Shown here: positions 17,679 to 26,130 of the stretch, one piece after another
Position numbering within the stretch: the first letter of the stretch is position 1
How the letters are laid out: every line of letters begins with the position of its first letter
DNA from: DAOQAU01 sp035354275
GTDB taxonomy: Bacteria; Cyanobacteriota; Vampirovibrionia; Gastranaerophilales; Gastranaerophilaceae
Assembly (NCBI GenBank): GCA_035354275.1
Contig: DAOQAU010000006.1
Coordinates: 1 to 59,843, forward strand
Length of the DNA stretch: 59,843 nt
Direction of reading: 5' to 3'
Position numbers and translations under genes: made by a program
Notes under the pieces: model-generated
What the model saw: only the letters and a program-made list of their open reading frames with translations
What the model was told of the DNA's origin: nothing
The model's database searches: none

Positions 17679-18392
17679 TTACTTTACATAAAAAGAAGCA
17701 TCAACATTGGCATAAATTTTTATTTTACCACCTTCAATAGGCGTTGAAGCCGCAGTGTCTTGAGTTGATTTTGCCATTAAGGTGTAGTATGGCGCAGGAT
17801 TATTTTGGGTGGAGCAGGTCGTGTTAATTGATTTTACGCCTAGTACTTTTGAATTCATTGTTGTGGCAACGGATGAAGCTTGTGTATAAGCTTTTTTTGT
17901 AAGTTCCGCAAGCAAGTCGTTGCATGCGCTGTCGTAATCTGCCGCGAAGAATTCAAGATTATTTACATTTGTTGCGCCTAATTCGATTGACTTGTCGATA
18001 ATTTTTGAAACCAAATCAACGTTTTTGGTCTTTACGCTGATTGTGTTTGAGACTATATATTTGTCAAAAACTTTTTTGTTTTCTTTTGTATAAACATAAA
18101 CCGGCCTTGCAGAGTAATTTTTGGTTTTGATGTAATCTCCGCTTGCCGTGTTTATGATGCTTTTTAAGCCTGAGTAAACTTTTTCACAGATTGCTTTGTT
18201 ATCATCGGAGGCTTTTTGAAGAGTTTGGGCGGAGGTTTCTACGGCAATAGAAATTTCTGCGATATTGGGTGGAATTTCTTTTGTCTGCGAAAAACTTGTC
18301 GAAATATAGCCTTCTTCTTTTTGGGGTTCAGCGGCTATTGCAACAACAGAAATAAGCAATACAGTTAAAAATGCAAAAAAGATTTTTTTCAT
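17679..18392 (-). CDS. SIMPL (DUF541) domain periplasmic protein
   Basis: A 237-residue exported protein with a signal peptide (1-20, ending VAIAAEP) followed by a full SIMPL domain: the sequence EIPPNIAEISIAVETSA near the start and the TVKTKNVDLVSKIID-type block in the middle are typical. Family members such as BP26/OMP28 form periplasmic ring oligomers with unclear functions. AAGGGGG precedes the ATG. It lies 20 bp after a small membrane protein gene in the ligA run. Confidence 0.87.
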   Translation of the reverse strand: MKKIFFAFLTVLLISVVAIAAEPQKEEGYISTSFSQTKEIPPNIAEISIAVETSAQTLQKASDDNKAICEKVYSGLKSIINTASGDYIKTKNYSARPVYVYTKENKKVFDKYIVSNTISVKTKNVDLVSKIIDKSIELGATNVNNLEFFAADYDSACNDLLAELTKKAYTQASSVATTMNSKVLGVKSINTTCSTQNNPAPYYTLMAKSTQDTAASTPIEGGKIKIYANVDASFYVK

Positions 18393-18412
18393 GGATGCCC
18401 CCTTATAAAAAT

Positions 18413-18823
18413 TTATTCTTTGTTTTCAGAATGTAATTCAAGGTCTTCTTCTGTTTGATTTTTATTTTCAATGTTTTTGTCCCTGTCCTGAAGAAGCCCG
18501 TTTTTTATGGTTTGTGCTCTTATTTTTGAAATAACTTCGCTCAATTCTTCATCTGAAAGTTCCTGCCTTGCATTAAACGATACAATAAATTTTTTTTTAT
18601 TAAAAATATAAATGCTCAAAACTATTATGCCCCAAAGTAAAACGCCCTGAGTAAAATTAATCGGAGGAAATGAACCTGTAGTTGAGGAAAGATAATTCCA
18701 CCCGTTCATTGTCAAAAATGCCGGAAATGCAATAAAGCCCGCAATCAGGCAACTAACTATAAAAAGTCCCAATAAAATCCCTCTGAATCCGTTTATTTGA
18801 ATAATTTTTAAATTTTTTTTCAT
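18413..18823 (-). CDS. Small two-helix membrane protein, unknown
   Basis: A 136-residue protein with two hydrophobic helices (about 14-38 and 56-74) and a charged cytoplasmic tail rich in Glu/Asn (ELSDEELSEVISKIRAQ onward). No enzymatic motif or family is recognised. It starts 12 bp after the ligA stop with an AGGATATA ribosome site, so it is probably in the ligA transcript. Cyanobacterial-lineage genomes carry many such short membrane proteins; I cannot assign a role. Confidence 0.65.
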   Translation of the reverse strand: MKKNLKIIQINGFRGILLGLFIVSCLIAGFIAFPAFLTMNGWNYLSSTTGSFPPINFTQGVLLWGIIVLSIYIFNKKKFIVSFNARQELSDEELSEVISKIRAQTIKNGLLQDRDKNIENKNQTEEDLELHSENKE

Positions 18824-18835
18824 TATATCCTCAAC

Positions 18836-20893
18836 CTAAACTTTGTTTATCATGTCCAAAAATTCATGCTCTGACAATATTATAACACCTAAATTTTGTG
18901 CTTTTGTTAATTTTGAGCCTGCGCTTTCGCCTGCAACTACAAAAGAGGTGTTTTTACTGACCGATGATGAGGTTTTTCCGCCTAAAGATTTAATTTTTTC
19001 TTCGGCTTCATCCCTTGTCATAGTCTGAAGTGTGCCGGTTAAAACAAAAGTTTTTCCCGCCAAAATGTTTGATATTTTGTTGCTTGCTTCGGATTTCGGT
19101 ATTATTCCAAGTTCTTGAAGCCTGTTTAAGAATTCAAGACTTTTTTCATTTCGGAAAAAGTCAAAAACATTTTTGGCAATTTTTTCGCCGATTCCTTCAA
19201 TTTGTGCCAGTTCTTCTAAGTTTGCTTTTGAAACATTTTCGAGTTTTTGGAAGTGTTGAGCGATAATGTGTGCTGTTTCTTTGCCGACATGTCTTATCGA
19301 AAGCGCGGTTAAAAATCTTGTTAATGTCGGGTTTTTGCTTGCTTGAATCGAATTATAAATATTAAAGGCGGATTTGTCCTGAACCAAATCCAACTGCATG
19401 AAATCCTGCTGCGAAAGTGCGTACAAATCCGCCGCAGATTTAACCATGTTTTTGTCGAAAAGCTGCTCGATAATTGATGGTCCTACAAAATCAATGTCCA
19501 TAGCCTCTTTAGAAACCCAGTATTCAATTTTTGCCTTTATTTGAGCGGGGCAGAAAAGTGAATTCGGACAATAAAGATTGACTTCGCCTTCTCTTGTTTC
19601 AAGAGGAGTATGACAAACAGGGCAGTCGTTTTGCGGGGTATATTGAGAAGAATTTGGTGCGTGTTGGCTTACTTTAATTACTTTTGGAATAATTTCAGCG
19701 GCTTTTTTGATTAAAACCGTATCGCCTATTCTTATTTCAAGGCGTTTAATCTCATCAAAATTATGCAGACTGGCACGCCCAACTGTGCTTCCTGCAAGCT
19801 GAACAGGCTCTAAAATCGCAACCGGAGTCACCGCACCGGTTTTTCCGACATTGGTTTCAATATCTAAAAGTTTTGTGTTGACTTCTTCGGGCGGAAATTT
19901 GAAGGCGGTTGCCCATTTTGGCGCGCGCGATGTGAATCCTAGTTCTTCCTGCAGTCTTAAGTCGTTTACTTTTATTACAACTCCGTCTGTTGCATAATCC
20001 AGTTCAAATCGCTTTGTTTCCCAGTTTTTGCAATATTCTATTGCCTCTTGAATGTTTTTAACGGCTTGGGTATTCGGGCTGATCTTAAATCCCAGTTTTT
20101 TTAGCAGCATAAGATTTTCATAGTGCGTTTTTGGTTTTAAATTTGTATCTGTTAAAATCGCACTGTAGCAAAGCATTGACAAATCTCTTTTTGCCGTAAT
20201 TGAACTGTCTAATTGTCTTACAGAGCCGCTTGCGGCGTTTCTGGGGTTTGCAAATATTTTTTCGCCGTTCTCAAGATTTTCTTCGTTAAGTTTTTCAAAA
20301 GAGGATTTTGGCATGTAAATTTCGCCGCGTACTTCGAGTGAGAAGTGAGAGGTGAGAAGTGAGAGGTGATGGGATGGTTCAGGCGTTTCCCCCTCTCCCC
20401 TTGCGGGAGAGGGCTGGGGTGAGGGGTTAAGCTTCAACGGAATTGCCTTAATTGTTTTTAGGTTGTTTGTTATATTTTCGCCGACTTCGCCGTCGCCTCT
20501 TGTTGCGCCGGTTGTAAAAATTCCGTTTTCGTAAGTCAGAGAAATAGCAAGCCCGTCAATTTTAAGCTCGCAGACAAGCTCCACGTCTTCTCCGACCTCT
20601 TTTGTAATTCTTTCGTACCACTTGATGAGTTCTTCATAATTGTTTGAATTATCAAGGCTATAAAGCCTGTATTTGTGTTTGTGCGGTTCAAAGCTTGAAC
20701 TTATGCCCCCGAGTCTTTGGGTGGGGCTGTCAGGAGTAATTAAAAGAGGGTTTTCGCTTTCAAGTTTTTGAAGTTCTCTGAACATTTCATCGTATTCAAA
20801 ATCGCTCAATGACGGGTTTTCTTCGACATAGTAAAGATAATTATGCCGATTTATTTGCTCTTTTAAAAAATTTATTCTGTCTAAAATATTCAA
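18836..20893 (-). CDS. ligA: NAD+-dependent DNA ligase with a repeat-derived insertion
   Basis: A 685-residue NAD-dependent ligase, essential for joining Okazaki fragments. Domains in order: Ia, adenylation domain with KIDG (K111), OB fold, Cys4 zinc finger (CPVCHTPL...CPNSLFCPAQ), helix-hairpin-helix repeats and a C-terminal BRCT domain. Residues ~156-185 (NPSPQPSPARGEGE... then a Ser/His-rich stretch) are not ligase sequence. They sit in the loop between IPLKL and LEVRGEIYMPK and are translated from a GC-rich dispersed repeat at 20339-20428. Frame and all catalytic motifs are intact, so the enzyme is probably functional. Confidence 0.96.
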   Translation of the reverse strand: MNILDRINFLKEQINRHNYLYYVEENPSLSDFEYDEMFRELQKLESENPLLITPDSPTQRLGGISSSFEPHKHKYRLYSLDNSNNYEELIKWYERITKEVGEDVELVCELKIDGLAISLTYENGIFTTGATRGDGEVGENITNNLKTIKAIPLKLNPSPQPSPARGEGETPEPSHHLSLLTSHFSLEVRGEIYMPKSSFEKLNEENLENGEKIFANPRNAASGSVRQLDSSITAKRDLSMLCYSAILTDTNLKPKTHYENLMLLKKLGFKISPNTQAVKNIQEAIEYCKNWETKRFELDYATDGVVIKVNDLRLQEELGFTSRAPKWATAFKFPPEEVNTKLLDIETNVGKTGAVTPVAILEPVQLAGSTVGRASLHNFDEIKRLEIRIGDTVLIKKAAEIIPKVIKVSQHAPNSSQYTPQNDCPVCHTPLETREGEVNLYCPNSLFCPAQIKAKIEYWVSKEAMDIDFVGPSIIEQLFDKNMVKSAADLYALSQQDFMQLDLVQDKSAFNIYNSIQASKNPTLTRFLTALSIRHVGKETAHIIAQHFQKLENVSKANLEELAQIEGIGEKIAKNVFDFFRNEKSLEFLNRLQELGIIPKSEASNKISNILAGKTFVLTGTLQTMTRDEAEEKIKSLGGKTSSSVSKNTSFVVAGESAGSKLTKAQNLGVIILSEHEFLDMINKV
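20339..20428 (-). repeat. In-frame palindromic repeat insertion in ligA (family B)
   Basis: The segment 20389-20427 contains CCCCCTCTCCCCTTGCGGGA followed by GAGGGCTGGGGTGAGGGG, the same core as the other family B copies. Next to it (20339-20369) is a short tandem GTGAGAAGTGAGAG repeat. Together they add about 30 codons to ligA without a stop or frameshift. Confidence 0.8.
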
Positions 20894-20913
20894 TTTGAAA
20901 CCTTTACCCGAAG

Positions 20914-21147
20914 CTACCCCTGCATTAATTCTTTAAAATCAATTTTATGCTCTCTTGCATAGTTTATAAATTCTTTTTCCTGTTGGCTTACATTAATTCT
21001 GAATTCTAAAACAACCCCGTTAACGGGTTTTCTGCCTGCACCTCTACGTTTGCCGCCCCATTTGACGATTTCTTTGTCGGAGTTTTCGATTATTTTTTGC
21101 TTTCTTGCGTTCGGTAAAGCCTTTATTAATTCGTCATTTGTTGTCAT
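20914..21147 (-). CDS. Putative antitoxin (small DNA-binding protein)
   Basis: A 77-residue basic protein with a GGKRRGAGRKP segment (~31-41) followed by a predicted strand and helices (LEFRINVSQQEKEFINYA) as in ribbon-helix-helix-like antitoxins. It overlaps the upstream RelE-like toxin gene by 14 bp, the usual arrangement for a toxin-first (HigBA-like) pair. It should bind the toxin and repress the shared promoter. It lies 20 bp upstream of ligA, so ligA expression could be affected by its autoregulation. Confidence 0.7.
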   Translation of the reverse strand: MTTNDELIKALPNARKQKIIENSDKEIVKWGGKRRGAGRKPVNGVVLEFRINVSQQEKEFINYAREHKIDFKELMQG

Positions 21148-21460
21148 TGCTGAACTCCTTTTTATAATTTTCGATATTTCTCATAGCTTGTTCGATAAAT
21201 CTTTTCGGTGCTTTCTGCGTTTTCTTTAAAACTATAAGCCCTATGATGATGATTTTGTTCTTGGCGTACATAAAGTATGCCCTGATACCTTTTGGCTTTA
21301 GTTCGAAAAGCCCGTTTCCTAAGCTGTTGATATTTTTGTAATTAGTTCCGATATATTCGAAAATTCTTACGGCTTCTAGAATTTTGTCTTGGCTGTTGTC
21401 GTCTAGTTCTTTAAATTGTTCTAAAGCTTCTTTGGTGTATTGTGAGTTAAATTTTTTCAT
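21134..21460 (-). CDS. RelE/ParE-family toxin
   Basis: A 108-residue protein with the RelE/ParE fold pattern: two N-terminal helices (YTKEALEQFKEL..., SQDKILEAVRIFE), then strands with GLFELKPKGIRAYFMYAKNKIIII, in which Arg and Lys residues are placed as in HigB-type mRNA interferases, and a C-terminal helix. AAGG lies 7 bases before the ATG and a clear promoter is upstream. It is the first gene of a two-gene unit with the antitoxin that overlaps it by 14 bp. Confidence 0.78.
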   Translation of the reverse strand: MKKFNSQYTKEALEQFKELDDNSQDKILEAVRIFEYIGTNYKNINSLGNGLFELKPKGIRAYFMYAKNKIIIIGLIVLKKTQKAPKRFIEQAMRNIENYKKEFSNDNK

Positions 21461-21477
21461 TAATTTGCCTTACTAAT

Positions 21478-21506
21478 ATTATACTTGATTAAACACCTTT
21501 TTTCAA
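21478..21506 (-). promoter_or_regulatory. Sigma-70 promoter of the toxin-antitoxin pair
   Basis: On the minus strand TTGAAA (21506-21501) and a perfect TATAAT (21483-21478) are separated by 17 bp. Transcription should start near 21471, 11 bases before the toxin ATG. The rest of the 300-bp gap up to 21760 holds no gene that I can see. Confidence 0.75.
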
Positions 21507-21760
21507 GTGCTAAATAAAATTATCTTAATATTTTAATATAATTTTATTATAAAACTCATCTTAATGCAAACGAAGCAGGCTTTATAAGGCTCTTGGAAAT
21601 ATCTGTGGCGGTATTCGTAACTTTAAGCAAATTAAATTTTGAAAAATCTGAGTCGAATTAAAAATAAATAGTTTTAATATATCTTCGTAAAAATCAAAAA
21701 TATGTGTATCCATGCTAAACTATACTTTAGTTATATGGAGAATTTATTATAAATGGAGAT

Positions 21761-22378
21761 GTGTTGATGAATAAATTAAAGATTCTTGGAGAAAAGTTAA
21801 ATAAAATACTTTGCTATGATTATACTAAAACTTTATCTGTTTTATCCTCAATAATGTTGATTTTATCTTTGTTTACACTTTCTAGTGTATATTATGATTT
21901 TTTAATATTAATTATTTTTGTAAGTAGTGCTTTTATATTATTCAGGTACTATCAAAGTAAGGAAAAAAGTGTATTTGTAATATTTTTTTTATTGGTTTTA
22001 TTGTTATTTAATCCATTTATACCAGTAATAATTGATAGGCAAATATGGCAAATATTAAATGTTTTTTCAGCATTAATATTTTGGATTTATTTTCTAAAAG
22101 ATTTTAGTGAAAAAATAAAAATAATAGCCATTTTAAGTTTAATTTTATTCCTAACTTTGTTTACTCCTTTACCTCCGCAAGAAATAAACCATCTTAAGAT
22201 ATTGGGAAACAATGGATTTGTGGTTAAAATCAAAGAAGATTCAATGTTTGCTGAGGAAAAACCAATAATGCATGAAACAATTATCCATAATAATTTAATA
22301 ACTTTCTTTATACAAAAATGTATAAATTTGATTCCTGTAAAAAGTGATGAAGAAATTAAATTTAATTTTAAAGAATAG
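21761..22378 (+). CDS. Multi-pass membrane protein, unknown
   Basis: A 205-residue, very AT-rich gene (codons dominated by A/T, more so than neighbours). The product has about five hydrophobic helices between residues 20 and 135, then a soluble C-terminal tail (ILGNNGFVVKIKEDSMF onward). No signature of a known family is visible. The base composition and lack of partners suggest a lineage-specific or acquired gene. Weak GGAGAT lies ~7 bases before the ATG, and a hairpin with a T-run follows the stop. Confidence 0.6.
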   Translation: MLMNKLKILGEKLNKILCYDYTKTLSVLSSIMLILSLFTLSSVYYDFLILIIFVSSAFILFRYYQSKEKSVFVIFFLLVLLLFNPFIPVIIDRQIWQILNVFSALIFWIYFLKDFSEKIKIIAILSLILFLTLFTPLPPQEINHLKILGNNGFVVKIKEDSMFAEEKPIMHETIIHNNLITFFIQKCINLIPVKSDEEIKFNFKE

Positions 22379-22408
22379 CTTTTATTTTTATGTTACAAAA
22401 AACTTTTC

Positions 22409-22434
22409 CGCTATTTTTTTCATAGCGTTTTTTT
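22409..22434 (+). terminator. Intrinsic terminator
   Basis: A short stem CGCTAT/ATAGCG with a T-rich loop followed by seven T, 30 bp after the stop of the membrane protein gene. Confidence 0.6.
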
Positions 22435-22442
22435 GGAGTATT

Positions 22443-23276
22443 TTACATACACATCAATAATTCACGTATAACTTTTGCCGCAACCGCTGTTGAAACTCCG
22501 CTTGCATCGTAGTGCGGTGCAAGTTCTACGACATCTGCGCCGACTATATTTAGTCCTTTTAATTTTTTAAACCAGTCAATTAATTCGTTAAAGGTCAAAC
22601 CGCCTGCCTCCGGAGTGCCAGTCCCCGACATTATTGAAGGGTCTAAAACATCCAAATCGACGCTTACAAAAACGTTTTTGTTAACCAACGGTGATATTTG
22701 CTCGGGAAAGTTTAATCTTGTGTGATGTTTGTCCATTAAATCAAATTCTTCTTTTGTTCCCGAGCGGATTCCGATTTGTTTTAAATTTTTAAACCCGACA
22801 ATTTTTCCGATATGATACATAACCGCAGAATGTGACATCTCTTCGCCCAAATACTCTTTTCTTAAATCCGTATGAGCATCAAAATGTACAACCGTAATAT
22901 CTTTATAAAATTTAGAAATAGCCTGAATCGCAGGAAGCGTAACTAAGTGTTCGCCGCCGATTCCGAAGAATTTTTTCCCGTCTTTGTATATCTGTTCGAC
23001 GTTTTCTTTTATAAGATTTAGCGACTTTTGAGTATTCCCTAGAGGAAATTCTAAATCACCGACATCGTGAAAATTAACTTCTTCCAAGTCCATGTCAAAA
23101 TAAGGCGAATAGGTTTCTATACCCCAGCTTGCAAGCCGAATCATTTCCGGTGCGAACCTTGAGCCTGAACGATAAGTAACTGTCCCGTCAAAAGGAAGCC
23201 CCAACATAACAACGTCGCTTGATTTATAATCCGGGTTTTGCTCCATCCAATTTCTGTCTAAAAATGGTCCTAACAT
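22443..23276 (-). CDS. speB: Agmatinase / ureohydrolase
   Basis: A 277-residue member of the arginase/agmatinase family, which hydrolyses agmatine to putrescine and urea. The Mn2+-binding motifs are all visible: GGEHLVT, DAHTDLR and SVDLDVLDPS. The length is typical of bacterial SpeB. No speA is present in the window, so the substrate assignment (agmatine rather than another guanidino compound) rests on overall family resemblance. It is the only gene in its unit. Confidence 0.9.
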   Translation of the reverse strand: MLGPFLDRNWMEQNPDYKSSDVVMLGLPFDGTVTYRSGSRFAPEMIRLASWGIETYSPYFDMDLEEVNFHDVGDLEFPLGNTQKSLNLIKENVEQIYKDGKKFFGIGGEHLVTLPAIQAISKFYKDITVVHFDAHTDLRKEYLGEEMSHSAVMYHIGKIVGFKNLKQIGIRSGTKEEFDLMDKHHTRLNFPEQISPLVNKNVFVSVDLDVLDPSIMSGTGTPEAGGLTFNELIDWFKKLKGLNIVGADVVELAPHYDASGVSTAVAAKVIRELLMCM

Positions 23277-23297
23277 TTTTTCATTTTACTACAAAAA

Positions 23298-23332
23298 AGA
23301 GGCGGCGGAAAATTTATTTTTCCGCCGCCTCT
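23298..23332 (-). terminator. Intrinsic terminator of the 49-residue gene
   Basis: A 15-bp stem (AGAGGCGGCGGAAAA / complement) with a 5-base loop. On the minus strand it is followed by six T, so it ends transcription from the small gene at 23350-23499, not from speB, which starts downstream of it. Confidence 0.8.
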
Positions 23333-23349
23333 AAAATTACTCTGTCTCG

Positions 23350-23499
23350 TTAATTCATTCCTGATTTTGACAAAAACATCTGTTTTACAAGGTCGCAATA
23401 AACATCAACTTCTTCTTTGACCTTGTCTATCCCATTTACAAGTTCCCTAATCTCAATTATTATTGCTTCATTTTCTAAATCAAACATTCTATACACCAT
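23350..23499 (-). CDS. 49-residue protein, unknown
   Basis: A short frame reading MVYRMFDLENEAIIIEIREL and on to SKSGMN, predicted to be one amphipathic helix with hydrophobic residues every three to four positions. Support: an AGGG just upstream of the ATG, an open frame with a sensible codon pattern, and a strong terminator with U-run 18 bp after its stop. No family is recognised. An internal ATG (M5) is an alternative start. Confidence 0.5.
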   Translation of the reverse strand: MVYRMFDLENEAIIIEIRELVNGIDKVKEEVDVYCDLVKQMFLSKSGMN

Positions 23500-23578
23500 G
23501 TTCCCTACATTTTATTTTTCGGAATTTATAGGAAATACTTTATAAAATTTTTGTTCTTTGTTACAAAGATTAATAAAA

Positions 23579-23604
23579 AAGTAAATAGTAAATAGTAAAT
23601 AGTT
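23579..23604. repeat. Heptanucleotide tandem repeat (AGTAAAT)3
   Basis: Three copies of AGTAAAT lie about 55 bp upstream of thiC. The same heptamer in inverse orientation forms a longer array at 54091-54136 between thiS and mnmA. Copy number in such tracts can vary between strains. Confidence 0.8.
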
Positions 23605-23657
23605 ATATTTCCATTTTTTTGTTAATATTATTGAAAAGAAAAGTTTAAGGAGGAGAA

Positions 23658-24920
23658 ATGACAACACAGATTATTGAAGCACAAAACGGAAGAATTACCC
23701 CTGAAATGTTTGCAGTTGCAGAAAAAGAGGGATATAAACAGGAAGAAATTCTTGAAAAAGTTGCTTCAGGGCGTGTCGTTATTTTAAAAAATAATCGCAG
23801 AGAAAACGTTGTTCCAACCGCAGTAGGTGAAGGAATGACAGTCAAAATCAACGCCAATATAGGAACTTCTCTTGAACGCTCATCAATAGAAGAAGAACTT
23901 GATAAGGTTAAAATAATTGAAGCAACAGGCGCGGATGTTTTAATGGATTTGTCAACAGGCGATAAGATTGATGAAACAAGAAAGGCAATAATTGCAGCAA
24001 CTAATCTTCCAATAGGGACAGTTCCTATGTATCAAGCGGGAAAAGAAGCACTGGACTTACAAAAAGACATTTCTAAGCTTTCTAAAGAAAAACTTTTTTC
24101 TGATATAGAAAAACATTGTAAAGACGGGGTTGACTTTATTACTGTTCATTGCGGCGTGACAAAATTTGTCGTTAATCAATTGGAAAAACAAGGAAGAATT
24201 ACAAATATAGTTTCAAGAGGAGGCTCAATGCTTGCTTGCTGGATTAAAGCAACGGGAATGGAAAATCCTTTGTACGAATATTATGACGAATTGCTTGATT
24301 TGGTGCGTGAATATGATTGTACTTTGTCATTAGGTGATGGACTAAGACCGGGTTGTACCGCAGATGCCGGTGACAGGGCACAGGTAGCAGAAACCATTGT
24401 TTTGGGAGAACTTGTTCAGCGCGCAAGAAAAGCCGGAGTTCAGACAATGGTGGAAGGTCCCGGACATGTTCCTTTGAATAAAATTCCTTCAATGATTGAA
24501 ACCATAAAAGTTTTGACTGACTATGCGCCGCTTTATGTTCTCGGACCTCTTGTCTGCGATGTTGCACCGGGTTATGACCACATAACTTCAGCCATAGGTG
24601 GGACACTTGCGGCCTATCACGGAGCAGACTTTTTATGTTATGTGACACCGGCAGAGCACCTCGGTTTACCAGATGTTAAACAGGTCAGGGAGGGAATTAT
24701 TGCAAGCAAAATTGCAGCTCATGCCGCTGATTTGGCTCGGGGGAATAAATTTGCTATTGAAAGAAATTTGAAAATGTCTGTTGCAAGAAAAGATTTGGAC
24801 TGGGATGGGCAAAGAAAATATTCGATTGATAAATGTGTTTTTGAAAAAATCGATCAAGGCAAGCCATGTACTATGTGCGGACAATATTGCAGTATGAAAA
24901 TATTTAAAGAATATTTCTAA
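23658..24920 (+). CDS. thiC: Phosphomethylpyrimidine synthase
   Basis: A radical-SAM enzyme that rearranges AIR to HMP-phosphate for the pyrimidine half of thiamine. The 420-residue protein is of the short type without the long N-terminal extension. Its C terminus carries the Fe-S motif CTMCGQYC (CxxCxxxxC spacing including C at CSMK). The SRGGSMLACW and DGLRPGC blocks are conserved. AAGGAGGAG lies 6 bases before the ATG. I see no TPP riboswitch (no CTGAGA-type core) in its leader. Other thi genes here are thiS/thiF near 53-54 kb. Confidence 0.96.
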   Translation: MTTQIIEAQNGRITPEMFAVAEKEGYKQEEILEKVASGRVVILKNNRRENVVPTAVGEGMTVKINANIGTSLERSSIEEELDKVKIIEATGADVLMDLSTGDKIDETRKAIIAATNLPIGTVPMYQAGKEALDLQKDISKLSKEKLFSDIEKHCKDGVDFITVHCGVTKFVVNQLEKQGRITNIVSRGGSMLACWIKATGMENPLYEYYDELLDLVREYDCTLSLGDGLRPGCTADAGDRAQVAETIVLGELVQRARKAGVQTMVEGPGHVPLNKIPSMIETIKVLTDYAPLYVLGPLVCDVAPGYDHITSAIGGTLAAYHGADFLCYVTPAEHLGLPDVKQVREGIIASKIAAHAADLARGNKFAIERNLKMSVARKDLDWDGQRKYSIDKCVFEKIDQGKPCTMCGQYCSMKIFKEYF

Positions 24921-25014
24921 TTTGAATTTTTGTAAACATTTATGCTATTATGTTTAAGGTCATGGCTGTTTGTGTCGTTAAGGATTATGGTGCTATTGTT
25001 TAAGGATTTATATT

Positions 25015-26130
25015 TTGAGTATTAATTTTGTTGACAAGACTATTGCATCTGATTTGGAATATATTCTTCTTTCTTCTGAAAGAGGGAAGAAGCATAAGGT
25101 GCTTGCTGTTGATGATGAAGAAAATAACCTTGCCCTTATTAAAAGAACATTGAGGGGTGAGTATGAAGTTATTATTGCTTATAATGGGCAAGAAGCACTT
25201 GAAATAATTGACAAAATGGGCGATGAAATTTCCTTGATAGTTTCTGATCAAAGAATGCCAATGGTAAGTGGGACTGAATTATTTAAAAAGGTTTCGGAAA
25301 AATATCCTGATATAATTAATATATTGTTAACTGGGCATTCAAATATAGATATTTTGTTGGATTCTGTAAATGAATGTCAGTTGTTTCAATATATACTTAA
25401 ACCTTTTGACCCGGAACACCTTTGCATGGTGATTCAAAGCGGGATAAGAAAATTTGAAATGACCACATCAAGAAGTCAAATTTTGTGCGATTTATCTGAA
25501 TTATTTTATAAGACTATAAAGTCAATTGCTTTTGCGCTTGATGCCAAAGATAAATATACGCATGGTCATTCAATGAGAGTGACTCTTTATTCTCTTGCTC
25601 TTGCAAAAAATCTTGAATTGCCCGATGATTTGTTAGAAGAGATTGAAACAGCAGGTTTGTTGCATGATATAGGAAAAATTGCTATTCCTGAGAAAATTCT
25701 TCTAAAACCGGGGAAATTGACTGATGAAGAATTTGAAATTATAAAATCGCATCCCGAACTAGGCGAAAAATTGGTAAAAAGTGTTGAAAAGCTGGGACTT
25801 ATATCAAATTGGCTTAAGCATCACCATGAAAGATATGACGGTAAAGGATATCCTGACGGACTTGTAGGAGAAGACATTCCTATTTCTGCTAGAATTATAG
25901 CTCTTGCCGATACTTATGATGCTATGACTTCTGATAGAGCTTACAGAAAAGCGCTATCTCATGAAGAAGCTATAGCTGAAGTTGAAAGATGCTCGGGCAC
26001 ACAATTTGATCCTAATCTGGCAAAAATATTTATTGAAATTCAAGAAGAAATTAAACATTTAAAAGAAAATTCCGAACAAGAATATGCAAAATACAGTTAT
26101 TTAAACAAATTTATGAACTCTAAATCATAA
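25015..26130 (+). CDS. Response regulator with HD-GYP c-di-GMP phosphodiesterase domain
   Basis: A 371-residue protein. The receiver domain (~27-150) has the acidic pair D33-D34, phosphoacceptor D78 in SDQRMP and the conserved Lys in LKPFDPE. The HD-GYP domain (~165-350) shows LLHDIGKIAIPE and HHERYDGKGYPDGL. It should hydrolyse c-di-GMP when phosphorylated. The start is TTG with AAGGA 8 bases upstream. No histidine kinase is adjacent. It overlaps the convergent gene at 26125 by 6 bp. Confidence 0.92.
   Translation: MSINFVDKTIASDLEYILLSSERGKKHKVLAVDDEENNLALIKRTLRGEYEVIIAYNGQEALEIIDKMGDEISLIVSDQRMPMVSGTELFKKVSEKYPDIINILLTGHSNIDILLDSVNECQLFQYILKPFDPEHLCMVIQSGIRKFEMTTSRSQILCDLSELFYKTIKSIAFALDAKDKYTHGHSMRVTLYSLALAKNLELPDDLLEEIETAGLLHDIGKIAIPEKILLKPGKLTDEEFEIIKSHPELGEKLVKSVEKLGLISNWLKHHHERYDGKGYPDGLVGEDIPISARIIALADTYDAMTSDRAYRKALSHEEAIAEVERCSGTQFDPNLAKIFIEIQEEIKHLKENSEQEYAKYSYLNKFMNSKS

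Noticed and set aside
20338..20369. CRISPR-like direct repeats (GTGAGAAGTGAGAG)
   Set aside because: Short contiguous tandem repeats without spacers, inside ligA. No CRISPR array or cas gene occurs in the window.
23500..23657. TPP riboswitch before thiC
   Set aside because: No CTGAGA-type core or matching helices in the 158-base leader; only AT-rich DNA and the heptamer repeat.
24244..24884. Two minus-strand frames (134 and 72 codons) opposite thiC
   Set aside because: Antisense to conserved thiC codons, with no family resemblance.
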